Positions 44,171 to 52,407 of a stretch of 64,000 nucleotides of DNA are shown here, piece by piece (the stretch's first letter is position 1; each line of letters begins with the position of its first letter). Location: IMG/VR virus record IMGVR_UViG_3300025133_000029, positions 97,003-161,002 of that record; one strand, written 5' to 3'. The notes beneath the pieces were generated by a model, which saw only the letters and a program-made list of their open reading frames with translations, was not told the origin of the DNA and ran no database searches. The DNA is from a virus. The position numbers were made by a program, and so were the translations under genes.

Positions 44171-44268
44171 GATTGTTCTCCTGCCCTATTTTTAGGGGCT
44201 TTGCTAGGAAGTTGCGCTAAAGTGCGCTGTGGCGTGTTCGCTAGTTGTTAGCGTTTCGCCGGGTTCGC

Positions 44269-44293
44269 TATTGAGAGAAAGCAGAGCATTTAC
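44269..44293 (-). promoter_or_regulatory. promoter-like element
   Basis: Full box, then CTCAATAG; about 100 bp before the gene starting at 44170. Confidence 0.65.
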
Positions 44294-44311
44294 GGGAAGT
44301 CAGTCAAAACA

Positions 44312-44339
44312 AAAAAGGATGACCGGGAGGCCATCCTTA
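44312..44339 (-). terminator. intrinsic terminator
   Basis: On the - strand AAGGATG / CATCCTT then TTTT, just past the stop at 44370. Confidence 0.8.
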
Positions 44340-44369
44340 GACAGTTGGGGTTTGGGTGTGTGTTGGGGC

Positions 44370-45077
44370 TTAGATTCGGCCATATCGTCGAAGGAGGGCC
44401 AGGATGGCTTCGTGGTGGTTTTCGATGTTTGCCATTTGTTCCATCTTTTGGAAGCCTCGTGCCAGGGTGGTGGCATCTTCGAAGATAGTGGAGACATGAA
44501 GCTCATAGAGAAGATCTAGTGTTTCTTCGAAGCTCTGGGTATCCCTTTCCTGGTTGTTGCATGTGTCGCAGCGTTTGACTGCAATGTTACTGCCGCCGAA
44601 GTCATTGTAGCGCCAGACCTCACATCCGCATGTGAGGAACATTCTGTCCTCGTTTTCCTGGAGGAGGGCGTCGTAGGGAAGCTCGATGGGTTCATCAATG
44701 AGAGCTTCTTCGTAGAGCATGAGGTGGGGACAGAGGACACCCTGTACAAAGCTGTCCATGTCTTTGATCATTGCGGCGATGTTCCATTCGCGCATGGGGA
44801 AGTGTTCTTCGTGAAGCTCTGGAGAGAAGAGGTCTCGATAGTAGGGGTTCAGTTGAAAAAAGAAGGAGGCGGTCTCTTGTTCGGCGAGTGCGTGATGTTG
44901 AATGATGTGGCCAATGCTCATGGTTCCATCATCATAGTATGTGCAATTGGTAAAGCCATACTTCACCCGCCACACTTTTTGATCTTTGTTGCTCTTGAAG
45001 TAGTGTTCGGGTTCTTCAGTGTCGTGGGGACAAAACTGAAGAGATTCGAGACTGCCTACGATTTCGGGAACGTTCAT
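44370..45077 (-). CDS. hypothetical protein, 235 aa
   Basis: ATG 45077 (after GCGAGGCAATAGCA) was chosen because the longer in-frame ATG at 45122 lies inside the promoter element 45121-45143. CGC and CDTC near residues 165-190 may bind zinc. Otherwise unrecognised. Followed by an intrinsic terminator. Confidence 0.65.
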   Translation of the reverse strand: MNVPEIVGSLESLQFCPHDTEEPEHYFKSNKDQKVWRVKYGFTNCTYYDDGTMSIGHIIQHHALAEQETASFFFQLNPYYRDLFSPELHEEHFPMREWNIAAMIKDMDSFVQGVLCPHLMLYEEALIDEPIELPYDALLQENEDRMFLTCGCEVWRYNDFGGSNIAVKRCDTCNNQERDTQSFEETLDLLYELHVSTIFEDATTLARGFQKMEQMANIENHHEAILALLRRYGRI

Positions 45078-45120
45078 TGCTATTGCCTCGCTAGGTGGTG
45101 GGTGGGTTGACTTGTCGCTC

Positions 45121-45143
45121 ATGTAAAAAAGCAGAGCATTTAC
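45121..45143 (-). promoter_or_regulatory. promoter-like element
   Basis: Full box, then TTTTTTACATG; a palindrome copy abuts it upstream (45151). Confidence 0.75.
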
Positions 45144-45150
45144 GAGAAGA

Positions 45151-45169
45151 ATCTTTAGAGTCTAAAGAT
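45151..45169. repeat. 19-bp palindrome
   Basis: Perfect, central G; 7 bp upstream of a promoter box and 21 bp from an AT-cored hairpin. Confidence 0.95.
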
Positions 45170-45190
45170 TCTGAGAAGTGTTTGCGCAGG

Positions 45191-45235
45191 AACCCAACGA
45201 GCTTATATATATATATATATATAAGCGAGTGGGTT
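45191..45235 (+). repeat. AT-cored long hairpin, copy 3
   Basis: AACCC arm, AACGAGC, TA-alternating core, GCGAGT, GGGTT arm. Flanked on both sides by 19-bp palindromes. Confidence 0.85.
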
Positions 45236-45257
45236 GTTTGATTGTGGTGGTGACAGA

Positions 45258-45276
45258 ATCTTTAGACTCTAAAGAT
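45258..45276. repeat. 19-bp palindrome
   Basis: Perfect, central C; on the other side of the same hairpin, 2 bp past the stop of 45279. Confidence 0.95.
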
Positions 45277-45278
45277 TC

Positions 45279-45812
45279 TCAGTCGAGAGGTGTCGGGACG
45301 GGGAGGGTCTGTTTTTCAGGGGTGGGGGCGATGATGGGGAGGTTGTCAAAAAGCTCTGCGTTGCGTTGGCAAGCCTTCTGAAGCATCTCGATGGCAAGAA
45401 GGAAGTCGTTTTTATCCAGGTATTCAATCAGAATACCCCGCGAAGAACCAATGTTAGGTTGGAGCATCCAGAGGTTGAGTTCTAGAACGGGGGCCTCGAC
45501 AACAACTTCCTCAGTGAAGTCCAAGACGGTCGCGATGGTGAAGTAGAAAGCGTGGATGGTGGCAAACGCACCGGGAACCTCGTCTTTTGGCCACTCATTG
45601 CGAAAGTGCTCCCAAAGAGTATAAAAGGCAGGTTCGCGGTTGGGAAAAAAGCCGTCCCCTTTTCCCATGTAGTCATCACCAGCGCTCCAGCTTTGATGTT
45701 GTACTGGGTTGAGTCTGAGCGTTTCTTTCATCCACTCGGGGATACTGTCTTTGAATAGTGCGATCTCCGTCACATTGAGGTGTTGTGCGCGGATGGTAAT
45801 GTTTTCGGTCAT
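45279..45812 (-). CDS. hypothetical protein, 177 aa
   Basis: ATG 45812 overlaps the upstream TGA (ATGA), so it is translationally coupled to the 245-aa gene; AAGGAGACCC precedes it. Rich in Phe, Trp and acidic residues. Function unknown. Confidence 0.65.
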   Translation of the reverse strand: MTENITIRAQHLNVTEIALFKDSIPEWMKETLRLNPVQHQSWSAGDDYMGKGDGFFPNREPAFYTLWEHFRNEWPKDEVPGAFATIHAFYFTIATVLDFTEEVVVEAPVLELNLWMLQPNIGSSRGILIEYLDKNDFLLAIEMLQKACQRNAELFDNLPIIAPTPEKQTLPVPTPLD

Positions 45813-46546
45813 AGGGTCTCCTTACATTCTTCATCGGTAATGGGTTTGACTTCCCAAAATTGTCCGTCGATAGTATAGAGGCGGTCTTCGAAGGCTTCGC
45901 GGAGAGCTTCCTCACTGCAAAGATACTCATACTGAGCAACAAGCGATCGGAAGGCACTGTCCATCAGGTCGTCGAAACGATCCATTGCGCGGTGAATGAG
46001 GCGATAGACTTTTTCGCTCTGATCCTGGTTATAGCAGGGTTCTTCGCGTTCGTCACTCCACCACTCCGGTCCCATCGACTCCAAGAAGTCCTCGTCTTCA
46101 TTGAAGATCGGGTTTTCAAGCTCCAGCTTGGTGGTGGGGTACATCTTGGACGAGTTCTTGAAGCTCCAGTCGAGCGCCCAATCAGGCTGACGTGGATCGC
46201 CTTGTTCCCATAACCACTTGGGGATACCGAGGAGTAGGCGGAAGACCTCAAAGCCTTCTTCTCTGACCTCCAGGTCTTCAAAGGCGAGGTGTTGTCGGTG
46301 TCCTTCGATATCGAAGCTGCAGATCTTTTTCCACTTGAAGACCTGGGCACCGTGTAATTCTTCGGGGACGCCAGCAGCTTCTAGCTGCTCTTTGGTGGGT
46401 TCTAACCAGCAGTCGCCGTCCCACCATTCGTTGTGTTCAATATTGTAAAAACCGTCTCTTTCGAGGATGCGTTGTTGGATAGGATCGGGCAATTGGTTGA
46501 GACGATAGAGAGGAAGGTCAACGTGCTTAAAGGGTGTGGGGTTCAT
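45809..46546 (-). CDS. hypothetical acidic protein, 245 aa
   Basis: ATG 46546 after CACAGGAGCAACC. Residues 30-75 (NIEHNEWWDGDC, KKICSFDIEG) loosely resemble a phage protein type with a DxxWW signature followed by an I.FSG motif; the resemblance is weak. Very Trp- and Glu-rich. Confidence 0.65.
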   Translation of the reverse strand: MNPTPFKHVDLPLYRLNQLPDPIQQRILERDGFYNIEHNEWWDGDCWLEPTKEQLEAAGVPEELHGAQVFKWKKICSFDIEGHRQHLAFEDLEVREEGFEVFRLLLGIPKWLWEQGDPRQPDWALDWSFKNSSKMYPTTKLELENPIFNEDEDFLESMGPEWWSDEREEPCYNQDQSEKVYRLIHRAMDRFDDLMDSAFRSLVAQYEYLCSEEALREAFEDRLYTIDGQFWEVKPITDEECKETL

Positions 46547-46574
46547 GGTTGCTCCTGTGGGTTGCTAGGTTCGT

Positions 46575-46599
46575 ATATGTAAAAAAGCAAAGCATTTAC
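46575..46599 (-). promoter_or_regulatory. promoter-like element
   Basis: GTAAATGCTTTGC box, then TTTTTTACATATAC; heads the 46546/45812 pair. Confidence 0.75.
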
Positions 46600-46642
46600 G
46601 TATCTGTGTGGTCGGCAAGCAACGATGCCTACCTCTCTTGGG

Positions 46643-46993
46643 CTACAGGGGATTCCAACCCCAGAGCCCTCGACTGTTTTGTTCTCTGATATGGATGGAG
46701 GTGCAACCCAGAGCGGGCATACAGTAGTCATGGAGCGGGGCGAAGGAATCAATATCTTCGCCGGGTCCCATCATGACCCCTTCGGTATAGAGAACACCGT
46801 CGTCGTCGTAGCAACGCCACTGGGCGAAGCTCAATCCTTTTTCATCGGCGACCTGTTGGGTGACTTCTTCGTCAAAGCAGTTGCTCGGACCTTCGACTCC
46901 TGCGCAGGATTCGCCTTCGTAGAACTCGTCCCCTTCAAAGGACTCGTGAAGGTGGTCTTTGGTAATTTTCCATTTATAGTTAGCAGACATCAT
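46643..46993 (-). CDS. hypothetical protein, 116 aa
   Basis: ATG 46993 (or 46990) after CAAAAGGTTCAC. It reads W.IT.D....F.G.....G, then ADEKGLSFAQWRCYDDDGVLYTEGVM, a small alpha/beta layout common to short phage proteins. Probably co-transcribed from the promoter at 47361. Confidence 0.65.
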   Translation of the reverse strand: MMSANYKWKITKDHLHESFEGDEFYEGESCAGVEGPSNCFDEEVTQQVADEKGLSFAQWRCYDDDGVLYTEGVMMGPGEDIDSFAPLHDYCMPALGCTSIHIREQNSRGLWGWNPL

Positions 46994-47050
46994 GTGAACC
47001 TTTTGCTTGTGTAGTTAGTGAGTACTTACTGGTCTTTGATTCGTGGATCT

Positions 47051-47314
47051 CTAGTAGTGACTGAAGTGGTCTTTCTTACCGTAGCGAAGCTGTCTGCCTT
47101 CCATGATGATGATGTCGTATTGGGTTTTGCCGTCAGTGTTGTCTTCTTCGTCCTCGGGGAAGGTGCCGTCCAGGCCGTGTCGCTGGTCGACGGCTCGGAT
47201 GGAATTCTCGAAGGGGTAGCTGGGCTGGCTCAGGAAGATCACTTCTGGGTCAATCTCTTCCGGGGTCGCTTCACGAAGATCTTGGAGAACTTCGAGGAGT
47301 TGGTCAAGAGTCAT
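47051..47314 (-). CDS. hypothetical protein, 87 aa
   Basis: ATG 47314 after GCAAGAGGTAAAAACC, 47 bp downstream of a promoter element. Opens with TLDQLLEVLQDL, a helix common at the N-terminus of small phage proteins. Function unknown. Confidence 0.65.
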   Translation of the reverse strand: MTLDQLLEVLQDLREATPEEIDPEVIFLSQPSYPFENSIRAVDQRHGLDGTFPEDEEDNTDGKTQYDIIIMEGRQLRYGKKDHFSHY

Positions 47315-47360
47315 GGTTTTTACCTCTTGCTAGGTGGTGTGTAGCTCATTGCTTTCGTAT

Positions 47361-47383
47361 GTGTAAAAAAGCAGAGCATTTAC
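47361..47383 (-). promoter_or_regulatory. promoter-like element
   Basis: Full box, then TTTTTTACACATAC; upstream of 47314. Confidence 0.75.
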
Positions 47384-47393
47384 CTGTCGAAGA

Positions 47394-47452
47394 ATAAAAA
47401 ACAGGGATAGGGGAAGCAAAAAGCTACCCCTAGCAACCCCCCTTATCCCTGT
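47394..47452 (-). terminator. large terminator hairpin after helicase gene
   Basis: On the - strand an outer stem ACAGGGATA / TATCCCTGT encloses an inner GC-rich hairpin and ends in TTTTTTA, 16 bp past the helicase stop. Confidence 0.8.
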
Positions 47453-47467
47453 CATGTGTGGGGGAGG

Positions 47468-49063
47468 CTAGTTCCAGCCCTGGCCTTGCTTGCTTTTCTT
47501 GACAACTACCGCATGCTCAACCGCTCGTGTGAGCGCAGTGTAGCTCCATCGGTAAACCTGATTGGGGTCGTTATCGGCGATAAAGTCAACCATGTCGGCG
47601 ATGATCATCACTTCTTTATATTGAGACCCTTGGGAGGCGTGGCAGGTGATGGCATAGCCGCTATCAACGGCAGCCATGTATTGCTGGAGGTAGAGGGCGT
47701 GCGCGCCGACATCACGAGCAACCTGTGCTTTCCAGATACGGAGCAGCCACTTGGAAGCTTCGCGTCCGTTTTTGCGTTCCCAGCGGTCGGCCATACGGGT
47801 GACTCGTTTATCAATCTCTCTGCCGTGTTCGCGCATATCATCTTCGCAGTATTCTTCGAAGGCATCGCGGATGGATCGGGGGATAAGCCCTCGGTGTTTT
47901 GCGAGGGTGCGTCCGGTTGTGTCGGTGGAGATGTCCCAGGTGCGCCGGAGGATAGCGATCTCGCGATCGTGTGGCTTGCCTACGTTGACACGTAACACCC
48001 AACCGTCGCCAAAGCGAGGGCCGAAGTCGGCAGGGGTTACTTCCGTTACGAGCATGGTGTCAGCGTTGCGTAAGCCTGCGCTTCCTGCGCGGCAGATCAG
48101 AAGCTCGCCGAGTTGGGGGCCTTCGGATCGAGTGGGGAAGCCGAGGAAGATGCGGCAGGTGTCGTTGAGTTTGACTCGGCTTCGATGGGTGCCGACAACC
48201 GCGACTGCATCGCCGTTGGTGCGTCGGAACATATCTGCGAGTTGAAGTCCTGCCTCGTGTGCGTCCTTCCAGGGGGAGGGTACACCAGATCGTCGGAGGG
48301 CGTCGGCTCCTGCCTTGTAGTTTGCACCGCATCGGCTATAAGTGAAGGGGATGCGTCGGGTGCGGATCTCGGTAGCAGCTTTCAAAACGGGCGAGGCGTC
48401 GGCTTGTCTGTATACGGTGGTTAGCTCGACGGGCGCTTTGTCGAGGGGGAAGCCAGCGGGTTCCCCTACGGGGGGGAGTTGGTGGGGATCGCCCATGGCA
48501 ATCACGGCGACATTGTGCGGAAGGGCGTCCCACATATCTGCCGCGAGTCTTTCGCCGACCATGCTAGCTTCGTCGAGGAGGAGAACGTCGCCGACCTTAG
48601 CGGTGCCGGGGTCGCGTTCATTGAAAAGAAGCTCTTCGCCGAATTCTTCTTTGACGAGGATGGTGTTGCCTTCTTCGTCTTCTTCTTCGTGAGTCTCGAC
48701 TTTTTCTTCGGCTCCGGCGTAGATCACGCTATGGATGGTCTTGACGTCCATTTTGCCGTCTTCTGCCATATCGCCGAGGGTCTCTTTGGCGCGTCCTGCA
48801 GCCTTCCAGGTGGGGGCGCAGAAAGTGATTGTCTTTCGACAATCCCAGAGAACCAGGATCATCAGTTTTGCGGTGGTCGTTTTGCCGGTTCCTGCGGCTC
48901 CGGGAAAGAGGCACAATCGCTCCCCGTTATTGAGCCTTTTGAGGCAGTGCGCGATGAGGTCGCGTTGTTCGCGACCCGGCTCGAAGTCGAGCCCATAGAG
49001 GGGGGCGAGGGGTTCATCCCCCTCGAAGAGAAGGGCGGCAGTGGCGTAGGTTTGGGGCTTCAT
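47468..49063 (-). CDS. SF1 helicase of Dda/RecD2 type
   Basis: 531 residues with helicase motifs in order: Walker A GAAGTGKT (55-62), motif II DEAS (164-167), motif III GDPHQLPP (191-198), YRQAD (motif IV region), an ITCHASQGSQYKEV motif V, and YTALTRA (motif VI) near the C-terminus. This is the SF1B layout of T4 Dda and RecD2, enzymes that unwind DNA 5'-3' during replication initiation and recombination. ATG 49063 after AAGGATTGAGCT. An acidic insertion lies at about 118-150. A large terminator hairpin follows the gene. Confidence 0.9.
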   Translation of the reverse strand: MKPQTYATAALLFEGDEPLAPLYGLDFEPGREQRDLIAHCLKRLNNGERLCLFPGAAGTGKTTTAKLMILVLWDCRKTITFCAPTWKAAGRAKETLGDMAEDGKMDVKTIHSVIYAGAEEKVETHEEEDEEGNTILVKEEFGEELLFNERDPGTAKVGDVLLLDEASMVGERLAADMWDALPHNVAVIAMGDPHQLPPVGEPAGFPLDKAPVELTTVYRQADASPVLKAATEIRTRRIPFTYSRCGANYKAGADALRRSGVPSPWKDAHEAGLQLADMFRRTNGDAVAVVGTHRSRVKLNDTCRIFLGFPTRSEGPQLGELLICRAGSAGLRNADTMLVTEVTPADFGPRFGDGWVLRVNVGKPHDREIAILRRTWDISTDTTGRTLAKHRGLIPRSIRDAFEEYCEDDMREHGREIDKRVTRMADRWERKNGREASKWLLRIWKAQVARDVGAHALYLQQYMAAVDSGYAITCHASQGSQYKEVMIIADMVDFIADNDPNQVYRWSYTALTRAVEHAVVVKKSKQGQGWN

Positions 49064-49128
49064 AGCTCAATCCTTATGGCTAGGGGATCATAAGGTGCGT
49101 TAGCCGGGGTGGCTTATACGCTTCGTGA

Positions 49129-49151
49129 ATATAAGAAAGCAGAGCATTTAC
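49129..49151 (-). promoter_or_regulatory. promoter-like element
   Basis: Full box, then CTTATATTC; upstream of the helicase gene. Confidence 0.75.
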
Positions 49152-49208
49152 GAGAAGTGGAATAGGAGGGGAAGGGGGTAAGCCCTCTCCCCCTCCCGTG
49201 TTTTGTGA

Positions 49209-49808
49209 TTAATCAACGGTGGGGTAGGGGAGAACGTGGTAGGTAAGGGGTCCGTCGCTTGTGTAGAACCAGCCATTTGTGCCATCGGGGTCGCCGCCGA
49301 GGGTAAACTGTCGATCGTCGGCCCATTTTTCAACACGGTCTTTTGTACCGACATACACAAGGGATTCGGTTCCGTTGGAGTCGCGGAGGTAGACACCGTA
49401 TTCAACAGGTTCGACGATAGCGGGGGGGGTGTTGGGGGCTTGCGGTGGGTCGAAAGAAACTTCGTCTTCGCGAACACCCGCCCACATGATCGCGGGGACA
49501 ATCTTCCACCCGGAGACTCGTTCGTATTGAACAATCTCGAGCTTTGCGTGGGGGTATTCTTTCGCTCCGAAGCTCCTGCAGTACTCTTCCGCATCCCTGG
49601 TGGAGTCGAAGGAGATGCCGTCGATCATCATCCAAAAGGAGTCTGAGTTCTGAGTCCCTTTCTCCATTTGGTCGAGAAACGCCTGAGCGACCTCGCGGTT
49701 CGTTTCGTCGAGGCGAACGATGTTCTCTATTGCGTTATAAACGCATTCGGGAACGGTAATCAGTCGTGCGAGTCGATACTTTTGACTGTTGTCTAGAAAA
49801 CTCTTCAT
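49209..49808 (-). CDS. hypothetical protein, 199 aa
   Basis: ATG 49808 after AAGGAGCTACCATGCC. N-terminal helical part, then an alpha/beta segment. A region near 140-170 (YGVYLRDSNGTESLVYVG) looks like a small beta sheet. No family recognised. Confidence 0.65.
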   Translation of the reverse strand: MKSFLDNSQKYRLARLITVPECVYNAIENIVRLDETNREVAQAFLDQMEKGTQNSDSFWMMIDGISFDSTRDAEEYCRSFGAKEYPHAKLEIVQYERVSGWKIVPAIMWAGVREDEVSFDPPQAPNTPPAIVEPVEYGVYLRDSNGTESLVYVGTKDRVEKWADDRQFTLGGDPDGTNGWFYTSDGPLTYHVLPYPTVD

Positions 49809-49844
49809 GGCATGGTAGCTCCTTGTTAGCTAAGTGGCTCACTC

Positions 49845-49867
49845 GTATAAGAAAGCAGAGCATTTAC
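49845..49867 (-). promoter_or_regulatory. promoter-like element
   Basis: Full box, then CTTATACGAG; upstream of 49808. Confidence 0.75.
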
Positions 49868-49887
49868 GAGAAGTGTGTGGTGCAAGA

Positions 49888-49906
49888 ATCTTTAGAGTCT
49901 AAAGAT
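49888..49906. repeat. 19-bp palindrome
   Basis: Perfect, central G; between the 45-aa gene and the promoter at 49845. Confidence 0.95.
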
Positions 49907-49913
49907 TCTTGTG

Positions 49914-50051
49914 TTAGAGAAAAACAAGATAGAGGATGGGCGCGAGGATGCAGGTGAAGCAGATAAATAGTTCAAGGTCTCGACGCCAGAGGGGTTGAGG
50001 GCTTTTGAGGTTATGGTGGTGCTTGTACTTTCGCAGGGGTGCAGTTTTCAC
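49914..50051 (-). CDS. 45-aa single-pass membrane protein
   Basis: GTG 50051 overlaps the upstream TGA (GTGA), so it is probably translated by coupling. The N-terminal half is basic; residues about 27-45 (LELFICFTCILAPILYLVF) form one membrane segment ending at the C-terminus. An envelope-acting role is likely; holin or inhibitor functions are possible but unproven. Confidence 0.55.
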   Translation of the reverse strand: MKTAPLRKYKHHHNLKSPQPLWRRDLELFICFTCILAPILYLVFL

Positions 50052-50527
50052 AGGGGGACGTCCTCGCAGTATGGGGGGAGACCCAACTTGTTGATGGGCT
50101 CGGTTCCGACAACCCGACCTTTTTTTCGAATAAAGCGAGGGGAGTCGGGGATGGGGGCCTCGGAGGTGCCGGAGGTGCCGGGGGGGCGCGGAGGGGAAGG
50201 GAGCGTAGGGGGAGGGTTCTCCATTCGCTCGTTTGCGATGCGGGTGAGTTGCGCGGCGTGAAACATTGCGATCTCTCTTGCCTCATCAATAAATTTGCCC
50301 GACAGCCTCCTATCGCCGAGAACCCATCGGGCGAAGTAGGTGCCTCGGGCAACAGTTTTAGTGGCGAACCCTCGCCTGTTGTTCTTATTGACCGATCCGG
50401 TGGACCCCTCTCGTTCATCATCGGTTTGTTGTTCGTAGAGCGAGACCATCGCTCTTTCCACGGCGCTGGGTCGCTGGAGGAGTTCTTCAATCTCGCCTCG
50501 GGTCCAGGGTCGGGTTCGTCTACTCAT
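50048..50527 (-). CDS. hypothetical protein, 159 aa
   Basis: ATG 50527 after AAGGAGCTATC. Residues 65-105 (ARWVLGDRRLSGKFIDEAREIA, QLTRIANER) resemble a recurrent helical segment in small phage proteins of unknown role. The middle is Pro-rich. Confidence 0.65.
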   Translation of the reverse strand: MSRRTRPWTRGEIEELLQRPSAVERAMVSLYEQQTDDEREGSTGSVNKNNRRGFATKTVARGTYFARWVLGDRRLSGKFIDEAREIAMFHAAQLTRIANERMENPPPTLPSPPRPPGTSGTSEAPIPDSPRFIRKKGRVVGTEPINKLGLPPYCEDVPL

Positions 50528-50560
50528 GATAGCTCCTTGTGTTAGCTAAGTGGTTCACTC

Positions 50561-50583
50561 ACATAAGAAAGTAAAGCATTTAC
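50561..50583 (-). promoter_or_regulatory. promoter-like element
   Basis: GTAAATGCTTTAC box, then CTTATGTG; heads the 50527/50051 pair. Confidence 0.75.
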
Positions 50584-50635
50584 GTGTGGGACGTCGCACA
50601 AGAGGTGCCCCCGCCCTCCCCCTGTTGCTGGCAGG

Positions 50636-51082
50636 CTAGAACCCACCCAACTGTTGTCGAAGAACATAGTCGTGTTCGATCATGATGTCTCGGAAGTCAG
50701 ACTCGCTCATAATCGAGAAGGGGTGCTTGTTGTTGTGAGTGTCATAGATGATGGTGGGAACGTAGATGTCCCCCATATTGATGTAGGAGAAGTTTTTGTC
50801 TTCCGTTCCGACCGGACCCTCGAAGGTCCAGCCCTCGACCCCGCAGCCTTCGAGGAGTTGGTTGCAGGCGTACATGAAGCGCATGGCGAGGGACACCAGC
50901 GATCGGTTTTGATCCACATAGTCTTGGACCTGGGTGTAGGCGGTTGTGAGGATGTTCTCCAGCATACACTGGGCCACGTATTCGCCGCTTGTGAGGGCAT
51001 CGAGGTAATCCTCGATAAGAGAGAGAGCGTGCTGGGTGCCGGGGAGTTCTTGAATCTCTGCTTTCATCGTCTTGGTCATCAT
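50636..51082 (-). CDS. hypothetical protein, 148 aa
   Basis: ATG 51082 follows CACAAGGAGCTACCCC; the longer in-frame ATG at 51136 falls in the promoter element and is rejected. Helical N-terminal half, then a beta-rich segment. Function unknown. Confidence 0.65.
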   Translation of the reverse strand: MMTKTMKAEIQELPGTQHALSLIEDYLDALTSGEYVAQCMLENILTTAYTQVQDYVDQNRSLVSLAMRFMYACNQLLEGCGVEGWTFEGPVGTEDKNFSYINMGDIYVPTIIYDTHNNKHPFSIMSESDFRDIMIEHDYVLRQQLGGF

Positions 51083-51118
51083 GGGGTAGCTCCTTGTGTT
51101 AGCTAAGTGGTTCGTATG

Positions 51119-51140
51119 TATAAAAAAGCAGAGCATTTAC
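51119..51140 (-). promoter_or_regulatory. promoter-like element
   Basis: Full box, then TTTTTTATACATAC; its overlap with the ATG at 51136 rules out that start. Confidence 0.8.
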
Positions 51141-51183
51141 GAGAAGTGGGTTGGTGTCCTCTTGAGGGGACACGTCCATTCCT

Positions 51184-51801
51184 CTAGATATATCCTCGGT
51201 CTGTAAAGGAGAGGTAATCAGTGTTGGAGATGATGATGTGGTCGATAATCTCCAGACCAAGGAGCTTTGCAATTTTCTGGAGTCTGGTGGTGAGGGCTCG
51301 ATCTTGTGTGGAGGGTTCCACGTTCCCGCTCGGATGGTTGTGAATAAGAATCAAGCGCAGAGCTTTCATCCGCAGGGCGGGGGCGAAGATCTCTTGTGGC
51401 GATAGGGGGCAGAGGGACACCGACCCCTTGCTCACGACCTCGGTGTCTATGATGCGGTTTTTGTTGTCGAGGAAGAGTACTGCAAAGTGCTCCTGTTCAG
51501 CGGTGCCGATGCGGGTTCGCCAGTGTTCCCACACGGATCGGGAGGATGTGAATGCTTCGCCTCGCATGAGGGGAGTGTTCTGAGCCTGCATTCCGATTGC
51601 CATGGCAGCGCGAAGGCGCTCGATGGCTTTGCGTCCGACGTATCTGCATTGGAGGAGGTCTTGGTCGCCTGCGGTGAGAAGTTGTCGGGGGTTGTTGTAT
51701 CGTTCCAACACTCCATCGGCAGCTTTGTCGCCGAGAAGAGCACGCAGGTTCCTCTCGAAGACATCTGGCTCGTAGGTGGGGAGGGATTCGTGAATCAACA
51801 T
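51184..51801 (-). CDS. RadC-like JAB/MPN domain protein
   Basis: 205 residues with the RadC signature: HNHPSG at 154-159, a metal-ligand Asp at 167, EIFAPALRMKALRLIL before it, and a C-terminal DHIIISNTDYLSF. The N-terminal 75 residues look helix-hairpin-helix-like, the full RadC layout. RadC proteins are JAMM-fold with uncertain DNA-repair links and occur often on mobile elements. ATG 51801 follows AAGGAGCTACC. Confidence 0.85.
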   Translation of the reverse strand: MLIHESLPTYEPDVFERNLRALLGDKAADGVLERYNNPRQLLTAGDQDLLQCRYVGRKAIERLRAAMAIGMQAQNTPLMRGEAFTSSRSVWEHWRTRIGTAEQEHFAVLFLDNKNRIIDTEVVSKGSVSLCPLSPQEIFAPALRMKALRLILIHNHPSGNVEPSTQDRALTTRLQKIAKLLGLEIIDHIIISNTDYLSFTDRGYI

Positions 51802-51832
51802 GGTAGCTCCTTATAGCTAGGTGGTTCACTTG

Positions 51833-51854
51833 TATAAAAAAGCAAAGCATTTAC
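51833..51854 (-). promoter_or_regulatory. promoter-like element
   Basis: Box plus TTTTTTATACAAG; upstream of the RadC-like gene. Confidence 0.8.
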
Positions 51855-51874
51855 CAGACGCAGTTATCCTGCAG

Positions 51875-51893
51875 ATCTTTAGAGTCTAAAGAT
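51875..51893. repeat. 19-bp palindrome
   Basis: Perfect, central G; upstream of the RadC promoter. Confidence 0.95.
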
Positions 51894-51900
51894 CTTGGTT

Positions 51901-52407
51901 TTATTTGGAGTAGCAGACCTCGGCGCAGACAATATTGTTTTGCCTGGACTTGAACTTCGGTGCCCCACAGTGGTGACACTTGAAGGGTTCGATGCTTTGG
52001 ATTCTTTCGATCGCGTTGATTACGTTATCGACAATCTCCTGACATGGGACTCCTGGTTCTCGCTTGATCCGGATCTCTCTTGGCTTCGCTAGGATGCGCT
52101 CTGTACCATCGGAAGCCGTATAGATGATGTGGAGGGTGAGGGGGTTCAGTCCGTCGTCGAAGACAAGGGCGCTTTCAGGCAGCCCCAGGAGAACGAAGAG
52201 GGACTTTCTGTCTTCGATCGGCTTGCGATAACCCACCTCGTTCGAGGATGTTGTAAACCGCAGGTAGTCATCTGCGATGAGGAGGTTACGAAGACTGTTG
52301 ACCAGCCCGGTGCGTTGCTCATGGTCTTCTGGATCATATGTCGAGGATGGACTGTAGGTCGAAGACACCGGCAACGGGGTCTGGTCCGAGTGGGGGGGCG
52401 AATTCAT
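51901..52407 (-). CDS. hypothetical protein with C-terminal zinc motif, 168 aa
   Basis: ATG 52407 was chosen because GGAG lies 8 bp upstream; it overlaps the 155-aa gene by 74 bp and no later in-frame ATG exists nearby. C-terminus has CHHCGAPKF and later C..VC, a zinc-ribbon pattern. Confidence 0.55.
   Translation of the reverse strand: MNSPPHSDQTPLPVSSTYSPSSTYDPEDHEQRTGLVNSLRNLLIADDYLRFTTSSNEVGYRKPIEDRKSLFVLLGLPESALVFDDGLNPLTLHIIYTASDGTERILAKPREIRIKREPGVPCQEIVDNVINAIERIQSIEPFKCHHCGAPKFKSRQNNIVCAEVCYSK

Noticed and set aside
43433-44251. 272-codon + strand frame rich in Gly and Phe
   Set aside because: Shadow of the - strand gene, which has a paralog at 52.9 kb, a ribosome site and a promoter.
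37052-45235. AT-cored hairpins considered as k-turns
   Set aside because: There is a tandem G-A pair, but the three-base bulge next to it is missing; only one A is unpaired, two pairs away.
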